This document shows positions 18,850-29,108 of a stretch of DNA of 64,000 bases, piece after piece. A program made the translations under genes and the position numbers. Below the pieces are notes generated by a model that worked only from the letters and a program-made list of their open reading frames with translations, did not search any database and had not been told where the DNA came from. This DNA comes from an uncultured Pelagibacteraceae bacterium (lineage in GTDB: Bacteria; Pseudomonadota; Alphaproteobacteria; Pelagibacterales; Pelagibacteraceae): NCBI GenBank assembly GCA_902595285.1, contig CACJPL010000006.1, positions 1 through 64,000 of the forward strand. The letters run 5' to 3'. How positions within the stretch are numbered: position 1 is the stretch's first letter; every line of letters starts with the position of its first letter.

Positions 18850-19494
18850 TTAATTTTTTTTTTTAATTTTTCTAATATTTATTAAAAAAGAATCTTTACT
18901 TGTTAAACTTTTTTTTTCTATGTACTCCAATTCCCAATTTTTTTTAGAATTTTCAAAAATTTTTTTTCCACCCTTCCCCATAAAAAAAATTAAATTTTTA
19001 TATTTTGAAAAATTTTCATACACTAAGTCTAGAACTACAGGCATTGGTTTAAATGCTCTAGACATTATTGTTCCTGTTTCTAAATTTTTTATTTCAAAAA
19101 TATTTTTTTGAAAAACTTTTGTATTTAAATTTAATCTCTCTGACACTTCTTTTAAAAAATGGCTTTTATGGTAGCTTTTTTCATAAAGATGCACATTCAT
19201 ATTATTTTTCAAATTTTTAAGCATAATTGCTACTATTATGCCTGGCATACCCCCTCCTGAACCTATATCTGTGGTTGTATTGCTATTTAAATCAACAAAA
19301 TCAATAATTTGTGCAGAATCTATAATATGACGGTCAATTATGGCCTTTTTTGATGCTGTATTCTGGCTAATTATGTTGATTTTTTTATTTTTTTCAAGAA
19401 TCATAGATATATAGTTTTCAAAGTCCAAAAATGTTTCACGTGAAACATTTAAGTGATCGATTCTAGAATAAAAATTTAAAATTTCCTGATCCAT
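18850..19494 (-). CDS. rsmG: 16S rRNA (guanine527-N7)-methyltransferase RsmG
   Basis: A 214-residue SAM-dependent methyltransferase acting on G527 of 16S rRNA. DIGSGGGMPGIIVAIML is motif I, and MSRAFKPM and FMGKGGK follow in the expected places. The start overlaps the mnmG stop. Codons for LNVSRETF near residue 17 contain a perfect parS site, so this stretch is under both protein-coding and DNA-site constraint. Confidence 0.95.
   Translation of the reverse strand: MDQEILNFYSRIDHLNVSRETFLDFENYISMILEKNKKINIISQNTASKKAIIDRHIIDSAQIIDFVDLNSNTTTDIGSGGGMPGIIVAIMLKNLKNNMNVHLYEKSYHKSHFLKEVSERLNLNTKVFQKNIFEIKNLETGTIMSRAFKPMPVVLDLVYENFSKYKNLIFFMGKGGKKIFENSKKNWELEYIEKKSLTSKDSFLINIRKIKKKN
19432..19447. 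other. parS centromere site
   Basis: TGTTTCACGTGAAACA is a perfect 16-base palindrome identical to the consensus parS bound by chromosomal ParB. It lies inside the 5' coding part of rsmG, close to parA and parB and about 7.2 kb from the predicted origin. I saw no second perfect copy in the window. Confidence 0.95.
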
Positions 19495-21365
19495 TAAGCT
19501 ATATGCTTAATAGACTTTCTTTTGACATGTGACAACAAAATATATACAGCGGCAGGAGTTATTCCATCAATTCTTAGAGCTTGGCCCATTGTTTTGGGCT
19601 TTATTTCTTTAAATTTAGCTTTTACCTCATTAGATAAACCTGACAGTCCGTCATAATTAATTTTATCTGGAATAATTAGGTTTTCGTCCCTCTTAAATGC
19701 TAAAATATCAGCTTTTTGCTTCTTTAAATATCCTCTGTAATGAGCGTTGATTTCCACTTGCTCATCAATTTCTTTGCTAAAAAAAGGTATATCAGACCAT
19801 ATTTCCCTGATTTTACTCATATTAACACCTTTTTGAGTTAAAACTTCACTGGATGATCTCAAAATTCCGTCTTTTGCTATTTTTATTCCAAATTTTTCAG
19901 CTTTAGATGGTGAAATCTTAAATTGGCTCATTTTAAGGCTTATTTGTCTGATTTGCTCAAATTTACTCAAATATAAACCTTTTCTTTCTTCACCTATTAA
20001 ACCAATATCAATACCCTTTGCAGTTAATCTTTGGTCAGCATTATCAGATCTTAAACTTAATCGATATTCTGCTCTTGATGTAAACATTCGATATGGCTCA
20101 GCAACTCCTTTAGTCACTAAATCATCAATCATTACTCCAATGTAGGCGTCAGATCTATCAAGTATGAATGGTTCTAATTTCTTGACAGACAAGGCAGCAT
20201 TTACTCCCGCTATAAGACCTTGTGCAGCCGCTTCCTCATATCCTGTTGTCCCGTTAATTTGACCTGCAAGATAAAGATTGCTTATCTTCTTGGTTTCAAG
20301 GGTTAGGAATAATTCACGTGGATCTATATAATCATATTCTATTGCATATCCTGGTCTTAATATATTAACGTTCTCTAAGCCGTTGATATTATTACATATT
20401 TCTTGTTGTACCTCAGCTGGAAGTGATGTAGATATGCCATTTGGGTAAATTGTGTGATCATTTAGACCTTCTGGTTCTAAAAATATCTGATGACGAACTT
20501 TATCAGCAAATTTTACTATCTTATCCTCTATAGAAGGACAATATCTTGGGCCTACTCCTTTTATACTACCTGAGTACATAGCACTCTTAGATAAATTCTT
20601 TTCTATAATTTTATGAACCTTCTCATTTGTATATGTCATCCGGCATGACACTTGTTTATTCAAGTTTTTTTTTGTTAAGAATGAAAAAAAATAAGGATCC
20701 TCATCTGCGAATTGTTCTTCTAAGTTTTCAAAATGAATTGTTCTTGCATCCAACCTTGGCGGTGTTCCAGTTTTTAATCTTCCAATTTTAAAATCATATT
20801 TAGCTAATTGTTCACTTAATCCAGTAGAAGGTTTTTCATCGTATCTTCCAGCGGGAGTTCTTTCATCACCTATATGTATCAAACCGTTCAAAAAAGTCCC
20901 TGTTGTAAGTATTATCTTGTTTGATAGAACTTTCTTACCTTCTTTAGTTTCAAATCCACTTATTGAATTTTTATCGAAAATAAACTTTGCTACAGGATCA
21001 GAAAAAACACTTAAATTACAATAGTTTAGCAATATTTCTTGCATATATCTACGATAAAGTGATCTATCTGATTGAGTTCGTGGTCCTCTGACTGCTGGCC
21101 CTCTACTTCTATTTAACAATCTAAATTGTATACCTGATTTGTCTGCTACATCTCCCATAACACCATCAAGGGCATCTATTTCTCTAACCAAATGACCTTT
21201 ACCCAAGCCTCCTATTGCCGGGTTACATGACATCTCACCGATAGTTTCTATTTTATGAGTAAATAGGGCAGTGTTCACTCCAAGACGAGCAGATGCTGCT
21301 GCAGCTTCACATCCAGCATGACCACCTCCAATTACAACAACATCAAATGACAAATCATTTTTCAT
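19494..21365 (-). CDS. mnmG: tRNA uridine 5-carboxymethylaminomethyl modification enzyme MnmG (GidA)
   Basis: A 623-residue FAD protein that, with MnmE, modifies U34 of several tRNAs. The N-terminal [21 protein letters not shown] binds FAD, followed by [35 protein letters not shown] and the C-terminal [18 protein letters not shown] region. The length is typical. It is downstream of mnmE on the same strand with a 117-base gap and overlaps rsmG by one base. Confidence 0.98.
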   Translation of the reverse strand: MKNDLSFDVVVIGGGHAGCEAAAASARLGVNTALFTHKIETIGEMSCNPAIGGLGKGHLVREIDALDGVMGDVADKSGIQFRLLNRSRGPAVRGPRTQSDRSLYRRYMQEILLNYCNLSVFSDPVAKFIFDKNSISGFETKEGKKVLSNKIILTTGTFLNGLIHIGDERTPAGRYDEKPSTGLSEQLAKYDFKIGRLKTGTPPRLDARTIHFENLEEQFADEDPYFFSFLTKKNLNKQVSCRMTYTNEKVHKIIEKNLSKSAMYSGSIKGVGPRYCPSIEDKIVKFADKVRHQIFLEPEGLNDHTIYPNGISTSLPAEVQQEICNNINGLENVNILRPGYAIEYDYIDPRELFLTLETKKISNLYLAGQINGTTGYEEAAAQGLIAGVNAALSVKKLEPFILDRSDAYIGVMIDDLVTKGVAEPYRMFTSRAEYRLSLRSDNADQRLTAKGIDIGLIGEERKGLYLSKFEQIRQISLKMSQFKISPSKAEKFGIKIAKDGILRSSSEVLTQKGVNMSKIREIWSDIPFFSKEIDEQVEINAHYRGYLKKQKADILAFKRDENLIIPDKINYDGLSGLSNEVKAKFKEIKPKTMGQALRIDGITPAAVYILLSHVKRKSIKHIA

Positions 21366-21482
21366 AATCCAAATCTATATGTGATTATATAATTTACAAG
21401 ATAGGCTTAATTTTTTGTTAATAAGCCTTATTTATCAACGTTTTTTGGTAAAAAAAAGTGGAAAAACCAGCAATATAGGGTA

Positions 21483-22814
21483 TCACTTGCCGATACAAAA
21501 ATCGTTGAAAATACTACCTAAGATCTCCTCTACATCAACTTTTCCAACTATCATACCTAAATGTCTAGTAGCTAATCTTAAATCTTCTGCAGCTTTATCA
21601 AAATCTTCGATTTCTTTTTTTTGGTTAAAGTTATTTAGATGATCCAAACACTGTTGCAGATGTTGCCTGTGCCTTTCTCTTGTAATTAAAATATCATCAC
21701 TTGTAAGAAATTTATTTTTTAAATTATTTTTTATTTTTGAAATTAATTCTTCAATGTTTTTATTTTCTTTAAGTGAAATTAAAACATGATTTGTTTTTTT
21801 AATTTCTGTACCAATATCTTTTTCTAAGAGATCAGATTTATTTATAACTAAAATTGCATTTTCATGTAACAAATCCTTCAAAACATCAGTAAAATTAGGG
21901 CTTTTTGCATCAATCACAACAAGCTTTAGATCTGCTTCTTCAGCTTTATTAAGAGATAATTTAATTCCTTTTTTTTCTATCTCATCTTTAGAATTTCTTA
22001 TTCCGGCTGTATCAGAAATGATAACTGGATAACCGTCTATATTTAGATGAGTTTCAATCACATCTCTAGTTGTGCCTGCAATTTCAGAGACGATTGCAAC
22101 ATCGCGATTAGATAAGTGATTCATCAAGCTAGATTTGCCAGCATTAGTTGGTCCTAGGATGGCAATTTTAAAACCTTCTCTAATTCTTTCTCCAACTTTT
22201 TGATCGTTTAATATTTTTTTGATTTTATTTATTACTTCATCTGAACTGTTTTTGATTTCATCTAAAATATTACTAGGCAGGTCTTCCTCTGGAAAATCAA
22301 TTTTTGCCTCAACATGTGATAAAATTTTTAAAAGTTTTTCTCTTAAAAAATTAAATTGATCAGATGATTTTCCATTCATGATTTTAATTGCTTGTTGTCT
22401 TTGAATTTCTGTTTCTGACGAAATTAAATCAGCAATACTTTCTGCTTTAAGTAAATTTATTTTTCCATTTTGAAATGCTAGTTTTGTAAATTCACCTGGC
22501 CCAGCTAATCTACAATTTTCTATATCTGAAAGAGAGGAGTGCAGGGCATCCACAACAGCTTTACTGCCATGAACTTGAATTTCAGCCATATCTTCGCCTG
22601 TGTAGCTCTCAGGCCCAGGAAACCAAAGGATTAGCCCCTCATCAATCAGCTCAGAAGTGTTGATTTTATTGATTTTTCTTAATGTTGCTACTCTCGGTTT
22701 TGGTGGCCCCTTGCCAGTTAAAAGCTTAATTACTTTTGAGGTATCTTGTCCTGAAAGTCTTATAACAGCCACACCTGATATGCCAGGACCACTCGATAAA
22801 GCATAAATTGTCAT
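21483..22814 (-). CDS. mnmE: tRNA modification GTPase MnmE (TrmE)
   Basis: A 443-residue partner of MnmG. The tetrahydrofolate-binding N-domain starts TIYALSSGPGISGVAVIRLS. The helical domain is interrupted by a G domain with GPTNAGKSSLMN, AGTTRD, DTAGIR and NKSD. The C-terminus is CIGK, the family's conserved end with the catalytic Cys. Convergent or overlapping genes are absent here. The gap to mnmG contains a weak hairpin without a U tract. Confidence 0.98.
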   Translation of the reverse strand: MTIYALSSGPGISGVAVIRLSGQDTSKVIKLLTGKGPPKPRVATLRKINKINTSELIDEGLILWFPGPESYTGEDMAEIQVHGSKAVVDALHSSLSDIENCRLAGPGEFTKLAFQNGKINLLKAESIADLISSETEIQRQQAIKIMNGKSSDQFNFLREKLLKILSHVEAKIDFPEEDLPSNILDEIKNSSDEVINKIKKILNDQKVGERIREGFKIAILGPTNAGKSSLMNHLSNRDVAIVSEIAGTTRDVIETHLNIDGYPVIISDTAGIRNSKDEIEKKGIKLSLNKAEEADLKLVVIDAKSPNFTDVLKDLLHENAILVINKSDLLEKDIGTEIKKTNHVLISLKENKNIEELISKIKNNLKNKFLTSDDILITRERHRQHLQQCLDHLNNFNQKKEIEDFDKAAEDLRLATRHLGMIVGKVDVEEILGSIFNDFCIGK

Positions 22815-22876
22815 TTAAAGATTATATCTTTAAATTTATGTCTCTGTAAAACTTAAAATTGTAATGAAAAATTCTT

Positions 22877-24145
22877 TTAAGCTGGTTTATTCATTGAATT
22901 AAAAAACTCAGCATTATTTTTTGTGTCTTTTAATTTTGAGTTAATAAACTCTATGGCATCCATGGTTCCCATTGGAGCAATTATTCTTCTAAGCACGTTC
23001 ATTTTTTGTAAATCATTTTTGTCAAATAATAATTCTTCTCTTCTTGTGCCTGATTTTGTTATATCGATTGCTGGATATATTCTTTTGTCAGCAATTTTTC
23101 TATCTAATATTGTTTCACTATTACCTGTTCCTTTAAATTCTTCAAAAATAACTTCATCCATTCTACTTCCGGTGTCAATTAAAGCTGTAGAAATAATTGT
23201 TAATGAACCACCTTCTTCAATATTTCTTGCTGCACCGAAAAATCTCTTAGGTCTCTGGAGTGCATTTGCGTCAACACCACCGGTTAAAACTTTCCCAGAA
23301 CTAGGTATCACTGCATTGTAGGCTCTTCCTAGTCTTGTTATAGAATCTAGTAAAATGATTACATCTTTTTTATGTTCGGTTAATCTTTTTGCTTTTTCAA
23401 TGACCATTTCGGCTACTGCCACGTGCCTTTGAGCTGGTTCATCAAAAGTAGAGCTAATTACCTCGCCTTTTACAGTTCTTTGCATGTCAGTTACTTCTTC
23501 TGGACGTTCGTCAATCAACAGTACCATAAGATAGCATTCTGGATAATTTTTAGCTATTGAGTTTGCAATACTTTGCAAAATCATTGTTTTTCCAGCTTTA
23601 GGTGGAGAAATAATTATAGACCTTTGTCCTTTACCAATTGGACTAACCAGATCAATTAGTCTTGGGGTTAAATCTTGTTTTTTTTCAACTTTTGTCGTTT
23701 CAACTTCCATCACCAATTGTTTATCTGGATATAAAGGAGTTAAGTTATCAAATGCAATTTTATGTCTTGCTTTTTCTGGTTCTTCAAAATTTATTTTGCT
23801 AACTTGTAATAATGCAAAATATCTTTCTCCTTCTTTAGGTGCTCTTACTGGTCCTTCAACTGTATCTCCAGTTCTTAAACCATATTTCCTAATCTGACTT
23901 GGGCTGACATAAATATCATCCGGCCCTGGAAGATAATTTGACTCCATTGCTCTTAAAAAACCAAAACCATCTTGTAATAACTGTAAAACACCTACACCAG
24001 TAATTTCCTCTTTTTCGGCAACCTTCTTAAGAATTGCAAAAAGTATTTCCTGTTTCCTAAGTGTGCTGGCATTTTCAATACCAAGCTCTTCTGCTTGAGT
24101 AATAAGCTGTTCAGATGATTTTAATTTTAATTCTTGTATATTCAT
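22877..24145 (-). CDS. rho: Transcription termination factor Rho
   Basis: A 422-residue RNA helicase that terminates transcripts. The N-terminal Rho domain ([18 protein letters not shown]) precedes an RNA-binding OLD-fold domain with [22 protein letters not shown]. The ATPase core has [28 protein letters not shown] and [11 protein letters not shown]. Given how few hairpin terminators occur in this window, Rho probably ends most transcripts here. Confidence 0.98.
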   Translation of the reverse strand: MNIQELKLKSSEQLITQAEELGIENASTLRKQEILFAILKKVAEKEEITGVGVLQLLQDGFGFLRAMESNYLPGPDDIYVSPSQIRKYGLRTGDTVEGPVRAPKEGERYFALLQVSKINFEEPEKARHKIAFDNLTPLYPDKQLVMEVETTKVEKKQDLTPRLIDLVSPIGKGQRSIIISPPKAGKTMILQSIANSIAKNYPECYLMVLLIDERPEEVTDMQRTVKGEVISSTFDEPAQRHVAVAEMVIEKAKRLTEHKKDVIILLDSITRLGRAYNAVIPSSGKVLTGGVDANALQRPKRFFGAARNIEEGGSLTIISTALIDTGSRMDEVIFEEFKGTGNSETILDRKIADKRIYPAIDITKSGTRREELLFDKNDLQKMNVLRRIIAPMGTMDAIEFINSKLKDTKNNAEFFNSMNKPA

Positions 24146-24211
24146 GATTGTTTCTTAGATAAGGACTTATCAGATGGTATTAATATATATACTACTGTTG
24201 TTATTTCAACC

Positions 24212-24646
24212 CTAGATTGGCTTAAAAATAGCTAAAAATACAACAATAATCAAGATAACCGTGGGTATTTCATTAATAATTCTAAAGAATCTTGCAGATC
24301 TTGTGTTTGTAGAGTTTTTTAGAGCAACAAGACATTTACCCAAATAATCATTGTAAGCTGATAACAAAATTATTAAAACAATTTTTATCTGAAACCATAA
24401 TTGAGAAAAAATATCTATTCCATTGAGATAAATTAATACTAATCCAAAAACCCAAGTAAAAATCATTGCAGGACGCATAATGTAGTAAAATAACCTTCTT
24501 TCCATGACTTCAAAAATATCTGTTGCTTCTTTTTTCTCTTTATTTTCAACATGGTAAACAAAAATTCTAGGAAGATACAAAAGACCGGCCATCCAAGAAA
24601 TAACTGCAATCAAATGCAAAGATTTAAATAATAAATACGAATTCAT
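24212..24646 (-). CDS. hemJ: Protoporphyrinogen oxidase HemJ
   Basis: A 144-residue four-helix membrane protein. It has the LKSLHLIAVISWMAGLLYLPRIFVYH-type N-terminus with the conserved His, Trp, Gly and Arg (here seen as LHLIAVISWMAG and LPRIFVYH), and RPAMIFTWVFG, typical of HemJ. HemJ oxidises protoporphyrinogen IX to protoporphyrin IX in bacteria lacking HemY and HemG. It sits three bases from hemH, which acts next in the pathway, strengthening the call. Confidence 0.9.
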   Translation of the reverse strand: MNSYLLFKSLHLIAVISWMAGLLYLPRIFVYHVENKEKKEATDIFEVMERRLFYYIMRPAMIFTWVFGLVLIYLNGIDIFSQLWFQIKIVLIILLSAYNDYLGKCLVALKNSTNTRSARFFRIINEIPTVILIIVVFLAIFKPI

Positions 24647-24649
24647 ATA

Positions 24650-25645
24650 TCAAATATTTCTTTCAATTAAGGATTTTAATAAAAGGATATGATCATCATT
24701 ATCATTTAAACAAGGAACCATATCAAAATTTTCTCCTCCAGCACTAATAAAACTCTCCTTACCCTGAATTAAAATTTCCTCCAAAGTCTCGACGCAGTCA
24801 GATGAAAACCCCGGACAAATTGTAAGAACATTTTTGACTCCTTCTTTAGGTAAGTTTTCTAAAGTCTTGTCAGTATATGGTTGAAGCCATTCTTGTGGAC
24901 CAAATCTTGATTGAAATGTGGTTTTAATTTTAATTGAACTAAATTTTTCCGAAATAAGTCTTGTCGTTTTATGACAATAACAATGATAAGGATCACCTTT
25001 ATCAAAATATTTTTTTGGTATGCCATGATAAGAGGTTATAATTAGATCTGGCCTCCAATTTATTTCGTTAAGTTTTTTGTTAATGGAATTAACGAGTGCA
25101 TCAATATAAAGAGGATCAGATTCGTAATGTGGTATTATTTTTAAGGAGGGTTGCCATCTCATTTTCATTAAAGTTCTATAAACTTCATCACAGACTGTTG
25201 CTGTTGTGGCAGCAGCATACTGTGGATAAAGAGGAAGTATCACCAAGTTTTCACAGCCCATTTCATGTAATTTATGAATCTTGCTTTTTATACTAGGATT
25301 TCCATATCTCATTGCAAAATCTACAATAATATTTTCTTTAGAAGTTGAGTTTGAAATTTTTTCACTTTGCTTTTTTGTATAATAGAGAAGTGGAGACATG
25401 TTTTTGTCTTTCATCCATATTTCCTTATAAGCTTTTGCTGTTTTGGAGGGCCTAAAATTTAAAATAAAAACATTTAAAATTATTTGCCAAATCACAGGAT
25501 TTACTTCGATAACCCTTCTATCAGAAAGAAACTCTTTTAAATATTTTCTTATATCAAGCCAACTAGTAGAGTCGGGTGTTCCTAAATTAATTATCAGAAC
25601 GCCGGTTTTGCCAAACTTTACAGGGGGATGATTTTTGTCAATCAT
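24650..25645 (-). CDS. hemH: Ferrochelatase
   Basis: A 331-residue enzyme inserting Fe(II) into protoporphyrin IX. It contains GVLIINLGTPDS, LPLYPQYAAATTA, IITSYHGIPKKYF with the catalytic His, CHKTTRLI, FQSRFGPQEWLQPYT and CPGFSSDCVETLEEI, all ferrochelatase signatures. Its 5' end overlaps hemE by four bases, so hemE-hemH-hemJ form one heme operon pointing away from the predicted origin. Confidence 0.97.
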   Translation of the reverse strand: MIDKNHPPVKFGKTGVLIINLGTPDSTSWLDIRKYLKEFLSDRRVIEVNPVIWQIILNVFILNFRPSKTAKAYKEIWMKDKNMSPLLYYTKKQSEKISNSTSKENIIVDFAMRYGNPSIKSKIHKLHEMGCENLVILPLYPQYAAATTATVCDEVYRTLMKMRWQPSLKIIPHYESDPLYIDALVNSINKKLNEINWRPDLIITSYHGIPKKYFDKGDPYHCYCHKTTRLISEKFSSIKIKTTFQSRFGPQEWLQPYTDKTLENLPKEGVKNVLTICPGFSSDCVETLEEILIQGKESFISAGGENFDMVPCLNDNDDHILLLKSLIERNI

Positions 25646-26646
25646 TTAAAATCTTTTACAATTTTGATTAAGTTTTCTAGCATTTCTGGATTAGTCTCAG
25701 GTAAAATACCATGTCCAAGATTAAATATATACGGATGATCTTTAAAGATTTCCAAATATTTAGAGGCTTCCTTTTTTAAGGTTTCATTGTCTGTTAATAA
25801 AATTTTAGGGTCTAACCCGCCTTGAATAGGAATTTTTATATCCCTAAGTATTTTTTTTGGATCAACATTATAATCAATACTAACAGCGTCAGGCTTAACA
25901 ATATCACAAAATTCTTTATAATTTTTTATTTCTCTAGGGAAACATATCACTGGAACATTTAAAGATTTTACATAATTTACTAAATTTAAAGTCGGAGAAT
26001 AAACATAGTTAGGTAAATCTTTCTCATCTAACAAGCCTGCCCAACTATCAAAAATTTGAATGATATTTGCACCATTATCCACTTGGTTTTTGATATGTAC
26101 TTTTAAAAATTTTTCAATAATTAATAAAATTCTGTTTATTAAAAACTCATCTTTAAAAAAATCTTTTTTTAAATTTTGTTTGGGAGACTGTTGATTGATC
26201 ATATAAACTAATAATGTCCATGGAGCACCAACAAAACCAATAGTATTTTTATTGTTTAAAATAGTGTCTGAGCTAACTTTTCTTATTGCCTTATATACAC
26301 GATGTATTTTTTCTACAAAGTCAATTTCATCAGTCTTAGTAATTTTACTAAGATTCAATTCTCCTAATTTTGGCCCAAAATTTTTTTCAAATTCTACTTT
26401 TTGACTTAATCCATAAGGAAGCATTAATATATCTGAAAAAATAATTGCAGCATCTAGATTAAATCTTTTTAAAGGCTGAAGTGTTATTTCTGCAGTTAAA
26501 TCATCATTTAAACATAGATTAATAAAGTTAGGATTATTTTTTCTAATTTCTCTAAATTCTGGTAAATATCTTCCTGCCTGTCTCATAATCCATATAGGGT
26601 TAAAAGAGACATCTTTGTTTGTTATTACTTTATTTAAAGGTTTCAT
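25642..26646 (-). CDS. hemE: Uroporphyrinogen decarboxylase
   Basis: A 334-residue TIM-barrel enzyme converting uroporphyrinogen III to coproporphyrinogen III. PIWIMRQAGRYLPEFRE is the family signature at the N-terminus. IIFSDILMLPYGLG-like (FSDILMLPYGL), GFVGAPWTLLVY, FDSWAGLL, QGGLDP and FNLGHGILPETNPE follow. hemE flanks the chromosomal origin in Caulobacter and Rickettsia. Here too the next gene across a 266-base gap is the divergent DUF299 gene. Confidence 0.98.
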   Translation of the reverse strand: MKPLNKVITNKDVSFNPIWIMRQAGRYLPEFREIRKNNPNFINLCLNDDLTAEITLQPLKRFNLDAAIIFSDILMLPYGLSQKVEFEKNFGPKLGELNLSKITKTDEIDFVEKIHRVYKAIRKVSSDTILNNKNTIGFVGAPWTLLVYMINQQSPKQNLKKDFFKDEFLINRILLIIEKFLKVHIKNQVDNGANIIQIFDSWAGLLDEKDLPNYVYSPTLNLVNYVKSLNVPVICFPREIKNYKEFCDIVKPDAVSIDYNVDPKKILRDIKIPIQGGLDPKILLTDNETLKKEASKYLEIFKDHPYIFNLGHGILPETNPEMLENLIKIVKDFK

Positions 26647-26912
26647 AAATAAGTATTATTAATTATTGTAGTTGTAATATATCTTGTGAATAAAGGTGAT
26701 TACTTTTTATAAACATTATATTTACAGTTTACCAACATCTTATGTGGTTAAAATTGTTTAAAATGAAGCTTTTTTATCATATCAATTTTTGTGGATTGTT
26801 TTACCCTATTTATTATTAATGTTAATAAATAGCAGTTTTTACAAGATAAGCTTATTAAATTTTAAATTGTGTAATTTAATTAAAATAATACAAATTTATT
26901 AACAATATATTC
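26647..26912. other. Predicted chromosomal replication origin (hemE-DUF299 interval)
   Basis: This is the longest non-coding gap in the window and very A+T-rich. It lies between divergent hemE and the DUF299 gene, the position of the known origin in Caulobacter and the proposed one in Rickettsia. A perfect DnaA box TTATTCACA is on the minus strand at 26685-26693. One-mismatch boxes are TTAACCACA (minus, 26743-26751) and TTATTAACA (plus, 26896-26904), and CAATCCACA (minus, 26790-26798) has two mismatches. parAB and parS lie within 9 kb. Genes on both sides point outward. Position is the strongest evidence; function is inferred. Confidence 0.72.
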
Positions 26913-27740
26913 ATGAGTAATACATATCAAATATATTTAATTTCCGACTCAACAGGTGAAACTTTAGATAGAATATTTTTAGCTCTCAAGGCTCAATTTT
27001 TAAATATAGAATATAAAGTTCATTCTTATTCTTTTACAAGGACAGAAAATCAAATTCTAAAAATTCTAGAGGATGCAAAAAAAAATGAAAATTCGATAAT
27101 CTTATATACAATCGTAGATAACAGCTTAGCTAAATATCTTTCTAGTGCAAGCGAAGATAAAAAAATTCCATGTTTTGGTGTTTTAGGAAATTTAATTCTA
27201 AATTTTTCAAAAATATTAAATCAAAAAGCAACACACGAGCCAAGTGGTCAACATATTTTAAACGAAGAGTATTATGACAGAATTGAAGCAATTCAATTTA
27301 CAATGAATCATGATGATGGAAATTTGATAAACGAAGTAAACAAATCAGATATTATTCTCGTAGGTGTAAGTAGAACAAGTAAAACACCAACATCTATTTA
27401 CTTAGCCAACAAAGGCTTTAAAACGTCAAACATTCCATTAGTAAATGAAAATTCTTTGCCAGAGTCCCTTAAAAAAAATCCACAGATGACATGTGTTGTA
27501 GGATTAAGCACAGAACCGGAAAGACTGGCTGATTTGAGAAAAAATAGAATGAATTCTTTAAAAGAAACAGAAAATATTGAATATACAGATTTAGAAAATA
27601 TTAAAAAAGAGGTCCTGGAGGCAAAAAAAACATTTCAAAAATATAAATGGCCCCTTATAGACGTAACAAGAAAGTCAGTCGAAGAAACAGCAGCTTCTAT
27701 AATTAAAATTCACAAAATATATTTAAATAATGTTAAATAA
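26913..27740 (+). CDS. ppsR: Pyruvate phosphate dikinase / PEP synthetase regulatory protein (DUF299)
   Basis: A 275-residue bifunctional ADP-dependent kinase/phosphorylase that switches PPDK or PEP synthase. IYLISDSTGETLDRI starts the protein, GQHILNEEYYDRIEAIQFTMNHDDG is conserved (key part YYDRIEAIQFTMNHDDG), and ILVGVSRTSKTPTSIYLA is the P-loop-like motif. It is the RP001-type gene that borders the origin in other alphaproteobacteria. It overlaps maf by 11 bases. Confidence 0.93.
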   Translation: MSNTYQIYLISDSTGETLDRIFLALKAQFLNIEYKVHSYSFTRTENQILKILEDAKKNENSIILYTIVDNSLAKYLSSASEDKKIPCFGVLGNLILNFSKILNQKATHEPSGQHILNEEYYDRIEAIQFTMNHDDGNLINEVNKSDIILVGVSRTSKTPTSIYLANKGFKTSNIPLVNENSLPESLKKNPQMTCVVGLSTEPERLADLRKNRMNSLKETENIEYTDLENIKKEVLEAKKTFQKYKWPLIDVTRKSVEETAASIIKIHKIYLNNVK

Positions 27741-28314
27741 AATTATTCTCGCTTCAAAAAGCGAGGTTAGAAAAGAAATTTTAGATAAAAACAATATTAA
27801 ATGCGTTGTTGAGCCTTCAAATGTAGATGAAGAGCCCGTAAAAGAAAGTTTATTAAAAGAACAGGTAAGTTCAGAAATAATTTCAAAAAATTTAGCTGAA
27901 TTAAAGGCAAATAAAGTTAGCATGAAAAAAAACGACGAAATAGTATTAGGAGCCGATAGCGTGATAGATTTGGAGGGCGAGTTGATATCTAAACCAGAAA
28001 GCAGAGAAGAGGCAATGGAAATATTAAGAAAACTTAATGGTAAATCACATTTTTTAATTAGTTCTGTTTGTATATCAAAAAATGGATCTATGATTTGGAA
28101 TTATACTGATAAAGCAAAATTAACTATGAAAAATTTTACTGATGATGAATTAAAAAATTATTTATCTAAAATACCCGATGAAACTCTTTATGCATACAAT
28201 GTCTACCAAATAGAGGGAGAGGGCAGAAGTTTGTTTGCAAGTATAGAAGGTGATGAAGATACAATTATGGGTCTACCTGTTAAAAAAATTAAGGAATACA
28301 TAAGCTTATTGTGA
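27730..28314 (+). CDS. maf: Maf-family nucleoside triphosphate pyrophosphatase
   Basis: A 194-residue housecleaning enzyme that hydrolyses dTTP/UTP or modified nucleotides. The N-terminal IILASKSEVRKEIL, VLGADSVIDLEGEL with the catalytic Asp, and the C-terminal YNVYQIEGEG and IMGLPVKKI match the family. The subtype (YhdE or YceF) is not clear. It is embedded in the overlapping operon ppsR-maf-aroE-coaE-dnaQ. Confidence 0.93.
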   Translation: MLNKIILASKSEVRKEILDKNNIKCVVEPSNVDEEPVKESLLKEQVSSEIISKNLAELKANKVSMKKNDEIVLGADSVIDLEGELISKPESREEAMEILRKLNGKSHFLISSVCISKNGSMIWNYTDKAKLTMKNFTDDELKNYLSKIPDETLYAYNVYQIEGEGRSLFASIEGDEDTIMGLPVKKIKEYISLL

Positions 28315-29108
28315 TGAAAAAATATTTTGTAATTGGTAATCCTATCAATCATTCTTTATCTCCTAAACTTCATAATTATTGGCTTAAAGAAAACAAAATT
28401 GACGCCATTTATGATAAAAAAAAAATTGAGGAGAAAAATCTCCAAACTATAATCTCTAAAGTTAAAGAAAAAAAAATAGATGGCATCAATGTTACTGTTC
28501 CATTTAAAAAGGTGGTAATTCCCTTTTTGGATAAATTAAGTATTGAGGCTGAACAAACACAGTCAGTAAATACAATAATTTTAAAAGATAACAATTTAGA
28601 GGGGCACAATACTGACATTACTGGTTTTGCTAAAGCAATTAAAAAATTAAATTTTAATTTAGAAGGCAAAAAAGTTTTTATTTTAGGCGCTGGTGGCGTA
28701 GTACCTTCAATAATTTTTGCTTTAAATACAATGAAAGTATCTAAAATTATTATTAGCAACAGAACAAGACAAAAAGCAGAAAATTTAAAAATGCTATTTA
28801 ATAATTTAAATATTTTAGAATGGGGAAAAGTAGAAGATTTTGACGTGATTATAAACGCAACAAGCCTAGGTTTAAATAATGAAGAAATAAATTTAGATTT
28901 TTCAAATATTGGAAATGATAAATTATTTTATGATGTAATTTATAATCCCAGTGAAACTAAATTTTTAAGAGAGGGCAGGAGACTTGGAAATAAAGTTGAA
29001 AATGGAAAATTAATGTTTGTATATCAAGCATACGAAGCATTCAAATTATGGCATGGTTTAGAGCCTGAAATCAACGAGCATACTTTAAAAATTTTAGAAG
29101 ATGATTAG
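28314..29108 (+). CDS. aroE: Shikimate dehydrogenase
   Basis: A 264-residue NADPH enzyme of the aromatic amino-acid pathway. FVIGNPINHSLSPKLHNYW and GINVTVPFKK at the N-terminus bind shikimate. NTDITGF, LGAGGVVPSII, ISNRTRQKAENL with the NADP-binding Arg, and NATSLGLN follow. I take ATG 28314, which overlaps the maf TGA by one base; GTG 28311 is the alternative. It overlaps coaE by eight bases. Confidence 0.97.
   Translation: MKKYFVIGNPINHSLSPKLHNYWLKENKIDAIYDKKKIEEKNLQTIISKVKEKKIDGINVTVPFKKVVIPFLDKLSIEAEQTQSVNTIILKDNNLEGHNTDITGFAKAIKKLNFNLEGKKVFILGAGGVVPSIIFALNTMKVSKIIISNRTRQKAENLKMLFNNLNILEWGKVEDFDVIINATSLGLNNEEINLDFSNIGNDKLFYDVIYNPSETKFLREGRRLGNKVENGKLMFVYQAYEAFKLWHGLEPEINEHTLKILEDD

Noticed and set aside
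20313..20322. Second parS-like sequence TTCACGTGGA in mnmG
   Set aside because: Only about 11 of 16 positions match the parS palindrome and it is not symmetric; it is ordinary coding sequence.
21403..21428. Hairpin AGGCTTA/TAAGCCT between mnmE and mnmG
   Set aside because: Seven weak base pairs with a 12-base loop and no U tract on the minus strand; not convincing as a terminator or attenuator.
22923..23321. 132-residue open frame antisense to rho
   Set aside because: Shadow of the rho coding frame; no start signal and no recognisable domain.
26748..26761. CtrA-like TTAA-N6-TTAA in the origin
   Set aside because: The CtrA site needs a seven-base spacer, and such pairs occur by chance in sequence this A+T-rich.
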